Of a stretch of DNA of 44,373 bases, positions 7,808-15,583 are shown piece by piece. The stretch covers positions 1 through 44,373 of the forward strand of contig CAWKGV010000011.1 of assembly GCA_963849305.1 (NCBI GenBank), given 5' to 3'. Positions within the stretch are counted from its first letter, which is position 1; each line of letters starts with the position of its first letter. The DNA comes from CAWKGV01 sp963849305. Its GTDB lineage: Bacteria > Pseudomonadota > Alphaproteobacteria > Acetobacterales > Acetobacteraceae. Under the pieces are notes generated by a model. It had not been told where the DNA came from. It saw only the letters and a program-made list of their open reading frames with translations, and did no database searches. The translations under genes were made by a program, and so were the position numbers.

Positions 7808-8646
7808 CGGCGCTGCCGCCGGCATCGACGCTGGGCGCGTTGACCGCGCGGTTCGACGTGTTCCTGGTGGACCAGTTCGGCACCCTGCACGACGGCGCCC
7901 GGCCCTATGATGGCACGCTGGCGGCGCTGCGCCGGCTGCGCGCGGCGGGAAAGCGCGTGGTGCTGCTGTCGAACTCCGGGCGGCGCGTCGCCCCCAATGC
8001 GGAGCGGATGCACCGGATGGGCGTGCCGCCCGAAGCATACGAAATTCTGGTCACGTCTGGCGAAATCGCCTGGCGGCTGCTGCGCGATAATCGCATCGCG
8101 GCGGCTAAGAGGGCGCGCACCTGCTTCGTGCTTGGGCGCGGCGGGGATACCTCGTCGGTGGATGGCCTGGGGCTCGCGCTGACGTCGCGGGCGGACGCGG
8201 CGGATTTGGTGGTGATCGCCGGCAGCGACGGCGAGCGCAGGCCGCTTGCTGATTACGCGAGTGCGCTGCGGCCGGCCGCTGCGCGCGGGGTGCCGGCGCT
8301 GTGCTGCAACCCGGACCGGGTGATGCTCACCGAGGCCGGCCCCGCGTTCGGTGCCGGGCGCATCGCCGAGCTGTACCAGGAGCTGGGCGGATCGGTGACG
8401 TGGGTGGGCAAGCCCTACGCGGACATCTACGACCAGACCCTAAGCGAGCTTGGGGTGGCGGACCGGACGCGGGTGATCGGCGTTGGCGACAGCATCGAGC
8501 ACGACATCGTCGGGGCGCGCCGGGCAGGCTGCGCGGCGGCGCTGGTGCGCACGGGAATCGTAGCCGGCGCCGATGACGCGGCGATCGAGGCCGAGTGCGC
8601 GCGCTATCGGGCGTGGCCGGACACGGTGCTCGAGTTGTTCCGCTAG
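7804..8646 (+). CDS. HAD-superfamily class IIA hydrolase (TIGR01459-type)
   Basis: This 280-residue protein has HAD class IIA architecture. Motif I is LVDQFGTLHDG (Asp23), motif II is LLSNSGR, and the C-terminal motif is WVGKPYADIY followed by VIGVGDSIEHDI. The second Asp of the usual DxD is replaced by Phe; the TIGR01459 group commonly has an aromatic residue there (DxWGxxHDG). Hydrolysis may therefore be weak or specialised. The family is related to p-nitrophenyl phosphatase/NagD-like enzymes and has no firmly established substrate. The stop codon TAG (8644-8646) lies inside the 6-bp target duplication of the neighbouring IS element, which leaves the reading frame intact. It could once have belonged to the polyol operon upstream. 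Confidence 0.8.
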   Translation: MTALPPASTLGALTARFDVFLVDQFGTLHDGARPYDGTLAALRRLRAAGKRVVLLSNSGRRVAPNAERMHRMGVPPEAYEILVTSGEIAWRLLRDNRIAAAKRARTCFVLGRGGDTSSVDGLGLALTSRADAADLVVIAGSDGERRPLADYASALRPAAARGVPALCCNPDRVMLTEAGPAFGAGRIAELYQELGGSVTWVGKPYADIYDQTLSELGVADRTRVIGVGDSIEHDIVGARRAGCAAALVRTGIVAGADDAAIEAECARYRAWPDTVLELFR

Positions 8647-8647
8647 A
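8642..8647. repeat. left target-site duplication GCTAGA
   Basis: This is identical to 10574-10579. It includes the TAG stop of the HAD gene. Confidence 0.8.
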
Positions 8648-10573
8648 CCGAACTTTGCCCATTTTTGAGTGCAAGCCACTGACATTGTTCCTGTTGAATG
8701 GGGCTGTCTGTCTACGCTGTCGGCGCGACGCCGAGTAAGTCGAAGCTCCGGCGTTGTGTTCTGGTGGGGGTGGCGAGGATGGCGGTGAGCCGATTGTGCC
8801 CGAGGCGCACGACATTGCGCGTTAGGGTGGCGAGATCAGCGAGCAGGGTGTGAAAGCTGTGCACCGGGAGCGGTTCGCCATCTGCGGGATCGGTGCGTTT
8901 GCGGGCAGTCTTGCGCTGCGTCGCCGGCGAGGGCTTGGCCGTCGCCACGGGTGAAGTGCGTTGCGCGTCACGTCCAGCCGGATCGTGCTCGTCGAACAGC
9001 ATCGGGGCTAGGCTCCGGCGCATGTGCCATTCCAGATAGTAGGCCAGCATGCACAGCAGTACGTGCGCGCGCACCCGTGGCGCGGTCCAGTGGAAGACCG
9101 GACGCAGTTCCAGATCCACGGTCTTCATCGAACGGAAGGCGTGTTCCACGCCGCTGAGACTTTTGTAAGCGCGCACAGCGGCAGCGGCGTCGGACTGCGT
9201 GGCCGGCAGGTTGGTGCGCACCACGTAGATGCCGTCCAGCGCGGCCTCGGCGGCGATGGCGGCCGGGTCTGTGGTGAAGTTGAACGCCGCATCGGTGATG
9301 CTGATCTGGAAATGCTTTGCCATCTTGCGCCGGCCCAGCACCGCGCCGACGGCTTGGCCGATCGCCGCTGCGCCACGCAGTGGCTGGCGCGCCCGGTGCA
9401 CGCGGGCCTGGATGCGGATCAGTTCCTTCTCGGTGGCCGCTAACAGCTCGCCCCGCTTGCGTGCCCGCTCCTGCCCCAGCAGCGGGTTCTTGCAGACCAC
9501 CAGACGTTCGCCCGGATAATCGGGGCTGTCGATCTCGGCCATATCGCGGTGGTCGAACAGCGAGGGCTGCAACGGCCCGCCCTCGGCCGCCAGTGCCTGG
9601 ATCGCCGGGGCGCGCAGCGCGGTGATCCAATCGAGACCGGCCGGGCGCAGCGTCTCCTCGATCCGCGCGCTGGTCAGCAGTCCGCGGTCTCCCACCATCA
9701 CCACGCGCTGCAGCTTGAACCGCTGCTTCAGCTTGTCGATCTGCGCCGACAGCGTCATCGGATCGGCGGTGTTGCCTTCGAACACCTCGACCGCCACCGG
9801 GCAGCCGTCCGCGGCGCAGAGCAGGCCGATGACCAGTTGCGGGCGATCGCGCCGGTGGTCTCGGCTGTAGCCATGGCGTGCCAGTTCGCAGCAGCGTCCT
9901 TCCAGGAAGGTGGAGGTGACGTCGTACAGCAGTAGCGCGCCGTTCCGCAGGTGGCGGCGGGCCAGGGTGGTTTCGATGAAGCTTTGCTCGCTGCCCAGCC
10001 AATCCAGCGTGGCGTAGACCTCCCTGGCGGTGACGGCGCCGAGCCCCAGCATCTCGCCCAGCGAATCACTGGCGGTGGCGGTGTCGAGCATGCGTGCGGT
10101 CGCGAGCTTTGCGGCCGGATCGAGCAGGCGGGCGATGATCAGGGCAAGTGCCAGATCACGTCGGCGTTGCGGTGCGCGGCGGGGCAGCAGGGCATCGAGT
10201 TCGATCCGCCGTGCCGTGCCGAGCGCGGCGAATACGTGACCATGGGGAAGAGCGCGGACGATCTCAATGGCGTCGGTGGCGGGAAGCAGTTCCTCGCCGC
10301 GCAGCACGGCGCGCAACTGCTCGATCCGCTCGGCCGGCCAGTCGGAGAGGTTCTTGAGGGTTCGGTTCTTGGTCTTGCCATCCTCGCGATAACTCTCGCG
10401 CAACAGGATGGCTGGCGGTGAGCCCCGGTTGGGGATGACTGCGACATACATGAGCGGACGGAATCAGGCCGAGTTGTGTCACGTCAAGGAAAATCTACGA
10501 CATTACATGACCACTGACCAGGCATCTCCCGCGACCTTTCAGTGGCTTGGGACAAAAGCCCGGCAAAGTTCAG
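8648..10573 (-). mobile_element. complete IS1634-type insertion sequence (1,926 bp)
   Basis: The element carries a single transposase gene (8712-10451, minus strand) between imperfect inverted repeats of about 35 bp (8648-8682 and 10539-10573). Both ends share GAACTTTGCC near the tip and AAGCCACTGA at the inner side. It is flanked by the direct repeat GCTAGA (8642-8647 and 10574-10579), a 6-bp target duplication as expected for the IS1634 group. The intact gene, matched ends and perfect duplication suggest a recent insertion. It separates the HAD gene from the convergent glycoside hydrolase gene. Confidence 0.88.
8712..10451 (-). CDS. IS1634-family (IS4-like) DDE transposase
   Basis: The protein has 579 residues, the usual size for IS1634-group enzymes. 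The probable catalytic triad is Asp177 in LLLYDVTSTFLEG, Asp255 in VMVGDRGLLT and Glu436 in SGVEHAFRSM. The N-terminus is a KNRTLKNLSDWP-type segment common in this group. A low-complexity Pro/Thr/Lys-rich stretch around 505-530 precedes the final helices. It catalyses cut-and-paste transposition of the element defined by the ends at 8648 and 10573. No frameshift or stop interrupts it, so it is probably active. Long frames on the opposite strand here are shadows. Confidence 0.92.
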   Translation of the reverse strand: MYVAVIPNRGSPPAILLRESYREDGKTKNRTLKNLSDWPAERIEQLRAVLRGEELLPATDAIEIVRALPHGHVFAALGTARRIELDALLPRRAPQRRRDLALALIIARLLDPAAKLATARMLDTATASDSLGEMLGLGAVTAREVYATLDWLGSEQSFIETTLARRHLRNGALLLYDVTSTFLEGRCCELARHGYSRDHRRDRPQLVIGLLCAADGCPVAVEVFEGNTADPMTLSAQIDKLKQRFKLQRVVMVGDRGLLTSARIEETLRPAGLDWITALRAPAIQALAAEGGPLQPSLFDHRDMAEIDSPDYPGERLVVCKNPLLGQERARKRGELLAATEKELIRIQARVHRARQPLRGAAAIGQAVGAVLGRRKMAKHFQISITDAAFNFTTDPAAIAAEAALDGIYVVRTNLPATQSDAAAAVRAYKSLSGVEHAFRSMKTVDLELRPVFHWTAPRVRAHVLLCMLAYYLEWHMRRSLAPMLFDEHDPAGRDAQRTSPVATAKPSPATQRKTARKRTDPADGEPLPVHSFHTLLADLATLTRNVVRLGHNRLTAILATPTRTQRRSFDLLGVAPTA

Positions 10574-10579
10574 GCTAGA
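10574..10579. repeat. right target-site duplication GCTAGA
   Basis: This is identical to 8642-8647, directly outside the right inverted repeat of the insertion sequence. Confidence 0.8.
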
Positions 10580-10603
10580 AGCGATCGTGTGGGGGCCGGC
10601 CGG

Positions 10604-12496
10604 TCAATGTCGAGCCGCATCGGATAGCGCGATCACGGCCGGAGCGATCGGGCCGAGAGGAAGCGAAAGAGCTTTGATCTGCCCAAGCGGATGCCCGGTG
10701 CGCAGGTCCAGGGCCTCCATCGGGCGCGGCAACGCGACTTCTATTTGCTCGTCGGTGTCCGTCTCCGGCAGATCGCGTTGCAGGACCAGGATCGTGGCCC
10801 CATCGCCGGCATAGAGATGCGTCTCCACGTCGGATGCGTTGACCGCGAAACGGGGTGCGACGCGCGCGCGGGCGAGTGCCGCGGCAAGACCAGCGCGATC
10901 ATCCTCGGGCAGCAACATCGCACGGCCGGCGGCGAACAGGTCATGCAACGGCAAGGAGCCGCGCCGGCGGCCGTGTCCGTCGAACCCACCCGGCTCGGCA
11001 TCGGCAAGCACCAGCCCGCCTGCGGCGGCAAAGGCGCGCAACGTCTGCAATTCCCCCGCCGAGAGGGCCACCGAACGCGGCAGGATTAGCGCCTTGGTCT
11101 CGCCGAACTCGCCTCGGGCCAATTGATCGGGAGTAATGAAGCGCGGATTGAGTCCCAGATGCGTGAGGCTGCTTGCATAGCCCGCCAGCGCCTCGCGGGT
11201 CGCGTTGCCCTGGCCGTCAGCCTCGGCCGAGCTGTGCATCCAGGCGCCGCCCTTGGGCCGGTTCTCGATCATCCACTCGATGCGGAAGCTTGCCGGCGAA
11301 TAGAGGATGGCCACCGGATCGTAGGCCGGCCGGCTGGCGAGCAATGTCGTTCCGAGCTGCCCGCGCAACTCGGCGAAGATCGGTGCATAGGCCCGCCCGC
11401 TCGGCCCGAGCGAGCCGTCCGCTCTCACAACCTCGCCCTTGCTGTCCCACAGGATCAGGCCGCGCGCGCCGCGCGTCCACTCGCGCCAGATGGTGTGCAG
11501 CTGCGGCCGCCCGGCGCCGAACGCGGTTGTGAGTGGCACAACAGCTTGGTTCAGCGAGCGCAGGATGGGCAGATTCTCGCCGTAGTCGTACAGCTCCATG
11601 ACATCGACGGCGTGCGCCAGCCGGGTGTAGTCGTAACCTCCCCAGCCAGGCACCTGCGCGCCCTCGATCGCCGCAAGCGCGGAGGGGTTGGCGCGGTGGA
11701 CCGCCCGCGTGCCCGCCGCCACTGCTTGCGCGAACGCCGCGTCCATCCACGTTTTGAAGTCGGCCCACGGAGCATAGTTTTCGCCCGGCACCTGCATTGC
11801 CTCGCGCGTGGTCCGGGGCACCACTTGGTCCCACCCCGCGAAATGCGATCCCCACTCCTGGTTCAGCACCTCCAGCGAGGGATATTGCGTTTGCAACCAC
11901 ACGCGGAATCCGGCCAACGATTTGGGCGAGAAATCGGAATCCCAGAACGCGGCGAGATCGGCGATCCCGGTCTCGTCGCCCAGGTTATAGAATAGCACAT
12001 GTTCGCCCGACGTTCCTCGCACGAGGGCGGCGAGACGGTCCTCGATCCGATGCAACCACACTGGGTCGGAGAGGCTCGGCTCGCGCATCAGAGGCGCGAG
12101 GTCGGCCGGATCACGCTGATAGGCGCGCTGCGCTTCTGCGAAGCGCCAGTTCACCGCGTGGCCGGGGGACCAGCGATGATAGGGGGAATAGAAGTCGGTC
12201 GCGATGTTCTCGACATAGCAGCTCATCCCGGAGGCCAGTAGCGGCGCCGCGCCGCGCACGATCACGGCCGGATCGTCGGTGCGGTCGCTCGGGACCATCG
12301 CCGCCGAGACGCCAAGTTGCTTCAAGGCCGGAAGCTGAGCCGCCCCGCGCGGCTGCCATTCGATGATCTGGTAGTCGGGCCAGACCGCGTTCGCGGGCGG
12401 CTGGGCCAGCGCCGCCTGGGTGCTCAAAGCACCGAGCGCCACGAACATGGCACGCATCAACCAGCGCAAGTCGAGCGCCACGAACATGGCACGCAT
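10604..12496 (-). CDS. exported glycoside hydrolase, GH42-like
   Basis: The product has about 630 residues. A Sec signal (MRAMFVALGALSTQAALA) is followed by a TIM-barrel-like domain and a GATase-like middle domain (ILPRSVALSAGELQTLRAFA, then GGLVLADAEPG). LEVLNQEWGSHFAGWDQV resembles the GH42 beta-galactosidase signature. NLGDETG probably holds the acid/base Glu. The nucleophile was not assigned with confidence. Its ATG shares one base with the folC stop (TGATG), so translation is coupled. A 39-bp tandem duplication gives the first start a 13-residue N-terminal addition; the second ATG at 12457 gives a cleaner signal peptide. It is an unusual last gene for a trpBA-accD-folC operon. The true substrate is unknown. 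Confidence 0.65.
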   Translation of the reverse strand: MRAMFVALDLRWLMRAMFVALGALSTQAALAQPPANAVWPDYQIIEWQPRGAAQLPALKQLGVSAAMVPSDRTDDPAVIVRGAAPLLASGMSCYVENIATDFYSPYHRWSPGHAVNWRFAEAQRAYQRDPADLAPLMREPSLSDPVWLHRIEDRLAALVRGTSGEHVLFYNLGDETGIADLAAFWDSDFSPKSLAGFRVWLQTQYPSLEVLNQEWGSHFAGWDQVVPRTTREAMQVPGENYAPWADFKTWMDAAFAQAVAAGTRAVHRANPSALAAIEGAQVPGWGGYDYTRLAHAVDVMELYDYGENLPILRSLNQAVVPLTTAFGAGRPQLHTIWREWTRGARGLILWDSKGEVVRADGSLGPSGRAYAPIFAELRGQLGTTLLASRPAYDPVAILYSPASFRIEWMIENRPKGGAWMHSSAEADGQGNATREALAGYASSLTHLGLNPRFITPDQLARGEFGETKALILPRSVALSAGELQTLRAFAAAGGLVLADAEPGGFDGHGRRRGSLPLHDLFAAGRAMLLPEDDRAGLAAALARARVAPRFAVNASDVETHLYAGDGATILVLQRDLPETDTDEQIEVALPRPMEALDLRTGHPLGQIKALSLPLGPIAPAVIALSDAARH

Positions 12497-12510
12497 CAAC
12501 CAGCGCAAGT
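12433..12510. repeat. 39-bp perfect tandem duplication over the folC/GH junction
   Basis: Positions 12433-12471 and 12472-12510 are identical. The unit contains the last codons of folC, its stop, the overlapping ATG and the first eight codons of the hydrolase gene. Being 39 bp, it keeps the hydrolase frame and adds 13 residues (DLRWLMRAMFVAL) in front of the signal peptide. Confidence 0.95.
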
Positions 12511-13797
12511 GTCGTCTCCGTCCTGCTTCAGCACCTCGCCCGCGAGATAGAGGCTGCCGCAAACCAGCACCCGCCCCGCTGCGCTGCCGCCCGCTGCCGC
12601 GCCCGCGGCGATAGCACGGAGCGCATCACCAACGCGCGGGCCGGCCCGCGCCAGCCCGCCGGAAGCTGCGATGATGGCCTCCACGGGAAGCGCGAGATGC
12701 TGGCCCGGCTCGGCCACGGCCCATACCGCGTGCCCGTGCGGCAGCAGCGGAGCGAGGAACCCGTTGGCGTCCTTCACCCGGTTCATGCCGACCACGAGGT
12801 GAACCGGGCGATCGGCCCAGGTCGCGAGATGCGCCGCCAAGGCGAGCCCGCCGCCCGGATTGTGCCCGCCGTCCAGCCACAGCTCCCAGCCACCCGGCAA
12901 CAGCGCGGCCAAGCGGCCGGTCAGACGCTGCAAACGCGCCGGCCAGGTCGCGCGCGTCAAGCCGGCCGGGAAGGCCGCGGCCGGCACCATAAGACCGGAG
13001 GACCGCAGCGCGGCGATCCCGATCCCGGCATTGTCGAGCTGGTGCGCCCCGATCAGCGCGGGCGGCGGCAGCTCCAGCGAGCCGTCGTCATCCACATAAC
13101 GGAAGCCGCCGGGACGCGCCGAGATCTGCCAGTCGCGGCCGCGCAGCCGCGCTGGCGCGCCGACCCGGGCGGCCTGCGCGAGCAGGACCGTCGCGACCTC
13201 CTCGGCTTGCGCGCCGATTGCCACCGGAGCGCCAGGCTTCATGATCCCCGCCTTTTCGGCCGCGATCGAATTGAGCGTTTCGCCTAGGAACTCGCGATGG
13301 TCGAACGAGATCGAGGTGATGGCGCACGCCGCCGGATGGTCAATGACGTTGGTCGCGTCGCAGCGACCGCCGAGCCCCACTTCCAGCACGCAAAGCTCCG
13401 CCGGCGCCTGGGCGAACAGGTGGAATGCCACCGCCGTCGTCACCTCGAATACCGTGACCGGCGCGCCGGCGTTGATCCGCTCGATCTCCTCCAGCGCGTC
13501 GGCCAGAGGGTCGTCGCCGACCAGTTGCCCAGCGATCCGGATGCGTTCGTTGAACCGGACGAGATGGGGTGAGGTGTACACGTGAACGCGCATCCCCGCC
13601 GCCTCGCCGATCGCGCGCAGAAAGGCGCAGGTGCTGCCCTTGCCGTTGGTGCCGGCGACATGGACCACCGGGGCAAGCCGCCGCTCCGGCGAGCCGAGCT
13701 TCGCCAGCAGCCGTTCTAGCCGCTCCAGGCTGAGGTCGATCAGCTTGGGATGCAGGCATTCCAGCCGGGCGAGGATGCGGTCGAGGCGGGCGCTCAC
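12496..13797 (-). CDS. folC: bifunctional dihydrofolate/folylpolyglutamate synthase
   Basis: The protein has 433 residues, normal for FolC. The Mur-ligase-type ATP-binding loop GTNGKGS is at 49-55. TSPHLVRFNERI and EVGLGGRCDATN follow in the expected order, and LDGGHNPGG marks the C-terminal domain. It adds L-glutamate to dihydropteroate and further glutamates to folates in the cytoplasm. The start is GTG at 13797, whose bases overlap the accD stop by 4 nt (GTGA). The stop TGA overlaps the downstream hydrolase ATG by one base. The order accD-folC is widespread in bacteria, which supports the call. The last residues (DDTCAG) fall within the 39-bp duplication but the folC frame is not altered. 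Confidence 0.95.
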   Translation of the reverse strand: MSARLDRILARLECLHPKLIDLSLERLERLLAKLGSPERRLAPVVHVAGTNGKGSTCAFLRAIGEAAGMRVHVYTSPHLVRFNERIRIAGQLVGDDPLADALEEIERINAGAPVTVFEVTTAVAFHLFAQAPAELCVLEVGLGGRCDATNVIDHPAACAITSISFDHREFLGETLNSIAAEKAGIMKPGAPVAIGAQAEEVATVLLAQAARVGAPARLRGRDWQISARPGGFRYVDDDGSLELPPPALIGAHQLDNAGIGIAALRSSGLMVPAAAFPAGLTRATWPARLQRLTGRLAALLPGGWELWLDGGHNPGGGLALAAHLATWADRPVHLVVGMNRVKDANGFLAPLLPHGHAVWAVAEPGQHLALPVEAIIAASGGLARAGPRVGDALRAIAAGAAAGGSAAGRVLVCGSLYLAGEVLKQDGDDTCAG

Positions 13798-14696
13798 TCG
13801 GCGGCGGAGGCCAGCGGTTCGGCGAATTCGGCCGGAACCGGCTCCTGCTCCTGGATGCGCAGCAGCCGGATCAGCCGCGCGAGGGTGGCGCGGAGCTCGG
13901 TGCGACGCACCACCAGATCCACGATGCCATGCTCGTGCAGGTATTCGGCGCGCTGGAACCCTTCGGGCAACTTCTCGCGCACGGTCTGCTCGATCACGCG
14001 CGCGCCCGCGAAGCCGATCAGCGCGCCGGGCTCGGCGATCTGAATATCGCCCAGCATGGCGAAGCTGGCGGTCACGCCGCCGGTGGTCGGATCGGTGAGC
14101 ACGACGATGTACGGCAGGCCGGCCTGCTTGACCAGCCGGGTGGCGATCACCGTCTTGGGCATCTGCATCAGGCTAATCGCGCCCTCTTGCATCCGCGCCC
14201 CGCCCGAGGCGGTGAAGACGATCAGCGGTGCTTCTTGCAGTACCGCCAGCCGCGCCGCCGCGACGATCCCCTCGCCGACCGCGGCACCCATCGAGCCGCC
14301 GAGGAACTCGAACTCCATCACCGCGACCACGGCACGCTGGCCCTCGATCGCGCCATGCGCGACCGCGAGCGCGTCTTCCATCTGCGTCTTCTCGCGCGCG
14401 TCGCGCAGCCGATCCGGGTAGCGTTTCAAATCGCGAAAGCGCAGCGGGTCCATCGGAATCTTCGGCAGCTCGATCCGGGTGAAGCCGTCCTTGTCGAAAG
14501 TCCAATCCAACCGCTCGGCGGCCGAGCCGCGCATGTGATGGCCGCAATGCGGGCAGACCTTCAGGTTCGCTTCGAGGTCGCGCAGGAAGATCATCTGCTG
14601 GCAGGCCGGGCATTGATGCCACAGATTGTCCGGCACCTCCCGTCGCGCGAACAAGGTCCGGATCTTGGGCCGAACGTATTCGGTGAGCCAGCTCAT
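13794..14696 (-). CDS. accD: acetyl-CoA carboxylase carboxyltransferase beta subunit
   Basis: This 300-residue AccD carries the N-terminal four-cysteine zinc finger (Cys29, Cys32, Cys48, Cys51) and the carboxyltransferase core (FTASGGARMQEG; LTDPTTGGVTASFA). With AccA it transfers the carboxyl group from biotin to acetyl-CoA, giving malonyl-CoA for fatty-acid synthesis. ATG 14696 overlaps the trpA stop (ATGA), and its own stop overlaps the folC GTG, so translation is probably coupled. The frame is open upstream of the start, but the zinc finger position and overlap fix the start. The trpA-accD-folC order is common in Alphaproteobacteria. Confidence 0.95.
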   Translation of the reverse strand: MSWLTEYVRPKIRTLFARREVPDNLWHQCPACQQMIFLRDLEANLKVCPHCGHHMRGSAAERLDWTFDKDGFTRIELPKIPMDPLRFRDLKRYPDRLRDAREKTQMEDALAVAHGAIEGQRAVVAVMEFEFLGGSMGAAVGEGIVAAARLAVLQEAPLIVFTASGGARMQEGAISLMQMPKTVIATRLVKQAGLPYIVVLTDPTTGGVTASFAMLGDIQIAEPGALIGFAGARVIEQTVREKLPEGFQRAEYLHEHGIVDLVVRRTELRATLARLIRLLRIQEQEPVPAEFAEPLASAAE

Positions 14697-15583
14697 GCGC
14701 GACCCCCCGTCACGCCGACCTGCCGACCTTCTACGTGGCGGCTCATACCGGCACCGGCACCGGCCCGCGCGCCGCGCACGCCGGCGGCCAAGGCGCGGAC
14801 CTGATCGAGCACGCGCCCCACGGTCTCTGACCCGGCGCGACCCTGGGGGTCTAGGCTGGTCGCGAGCGTGTCGATCAGCGCCGAGGCCACCACCGCCGCA
14901 TCGGCGGCGCGCACCGCGCTCGCCGCCTGCTCGGGCGTGCGGACGCCGAAGCCGACCGCGATCGGCAAGTCCGTGAGGCGGCGGATGCGCGGGATTGCCT
15001 CGGAGAGATGCTCGGCGGTGGCAGTGCGGGTGCCGGTAATGCCGGTGATGCTGACATAATAGACGAAACCGGAACTGCCCGCGAGCACCAGTGGCAGGCG
15101 CCGCTCGTCGGTTGTGGGCGCGACCAGGCGGATGATGTCCAGGCGGTTGGCGGTCGCGTGCGGCATCAGCAGGTCGGCTTCCTCGGTCGGCAGATCGACC
15201 ACGATCAGCCCGTCCACACCGGATGCGGCCGCCTCGGCGCAAAAACGCTCCGGCCCATAGGACAGGATCGGATTGAGATAGCCCATCAGCACCACCGGCG
15301 TCGCGTCGTCGCCCCGCCGGAAGTCCCGCACCATCGCCAGGGTGCCGGCGACCTTCGCGCCCGCCTTCAGCGCCCGCTTGCCCGCCGCCTGGATCGTCGG
15401 TCCATCGGCCATCGGATCGGTGAACGGCATTCCGATCTCGATGAGGTCCGCCCCGGCCTCGGGCATTGCGCGCAACAGCGCCATCGAGGTGACGGGGTCC
15501 GGGTCGGACGCCTCCAGGAACGGGATCAGTGCCCCCCGCCGATCGCGCCGGAGATCGGCGAAGCGTTGCGCGATGCGGCTCAC
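14693..15583 (-). CDS. trpA: tryptophan synthase alpha chain
   Basis: The protein has 296 residues. Catalytic Glu49 (DLIEIGMPF) and Asp60 (DPMADGP) fall at the same numbers as in the well-studied enterobacterial enzyme. The phosphate-binding segment GFGVRTPEQ is present. It cleaves indole-3-glycerol phosphate to indole, which is channelled to TrpB. The C-terminal tail is about 25 residues longer than usual and rich in Gly/Ala/Arg. The start overlaps the trpB stop by 4 nt (ATGA), and the stop overlaps the accD ATG in the same way. Confidence 0.95.
   Translation of the reverse strand: MSRIAQRFADLRRDRRGALIPFLEASDPDPVTSMALLRAMPEAGADLIEIGMPFTDPMADGPTIQAAGKRALKAGAKVAGTLAMVRDFRRGDDATPVVLMGYLNPILSYGPERFCAEAAASGVDGLIVVDLPTEEADLLMPHATANRLDIIRLVAPTTDERRLPLVLAGSSGFVYYVSITGITGTRTATAEHLSEAIPRIRRLTDLPIAVGFGVRTPEQAASAVRAADAAVVASALIDTLATSLDPQGRAGSETVGRVLDQVRALAAGVRGARAGAGAGMSRHVEGRQVGVTGGRA

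Noticed and set aside
8968..10002. Long alternative minus-strand frame within the transposase
   Set aside because: It is a shadow frame of the IS1634-type transposase, whose motifs are all in the other frame.
14697..15242. N-terminal extension of the accD frame
   Set aside because: It overlaps trpA for 540 bp and reads as low-complexity Arg-rich sequence; the zinc finger and ATGA overlap fix the start at 14696.
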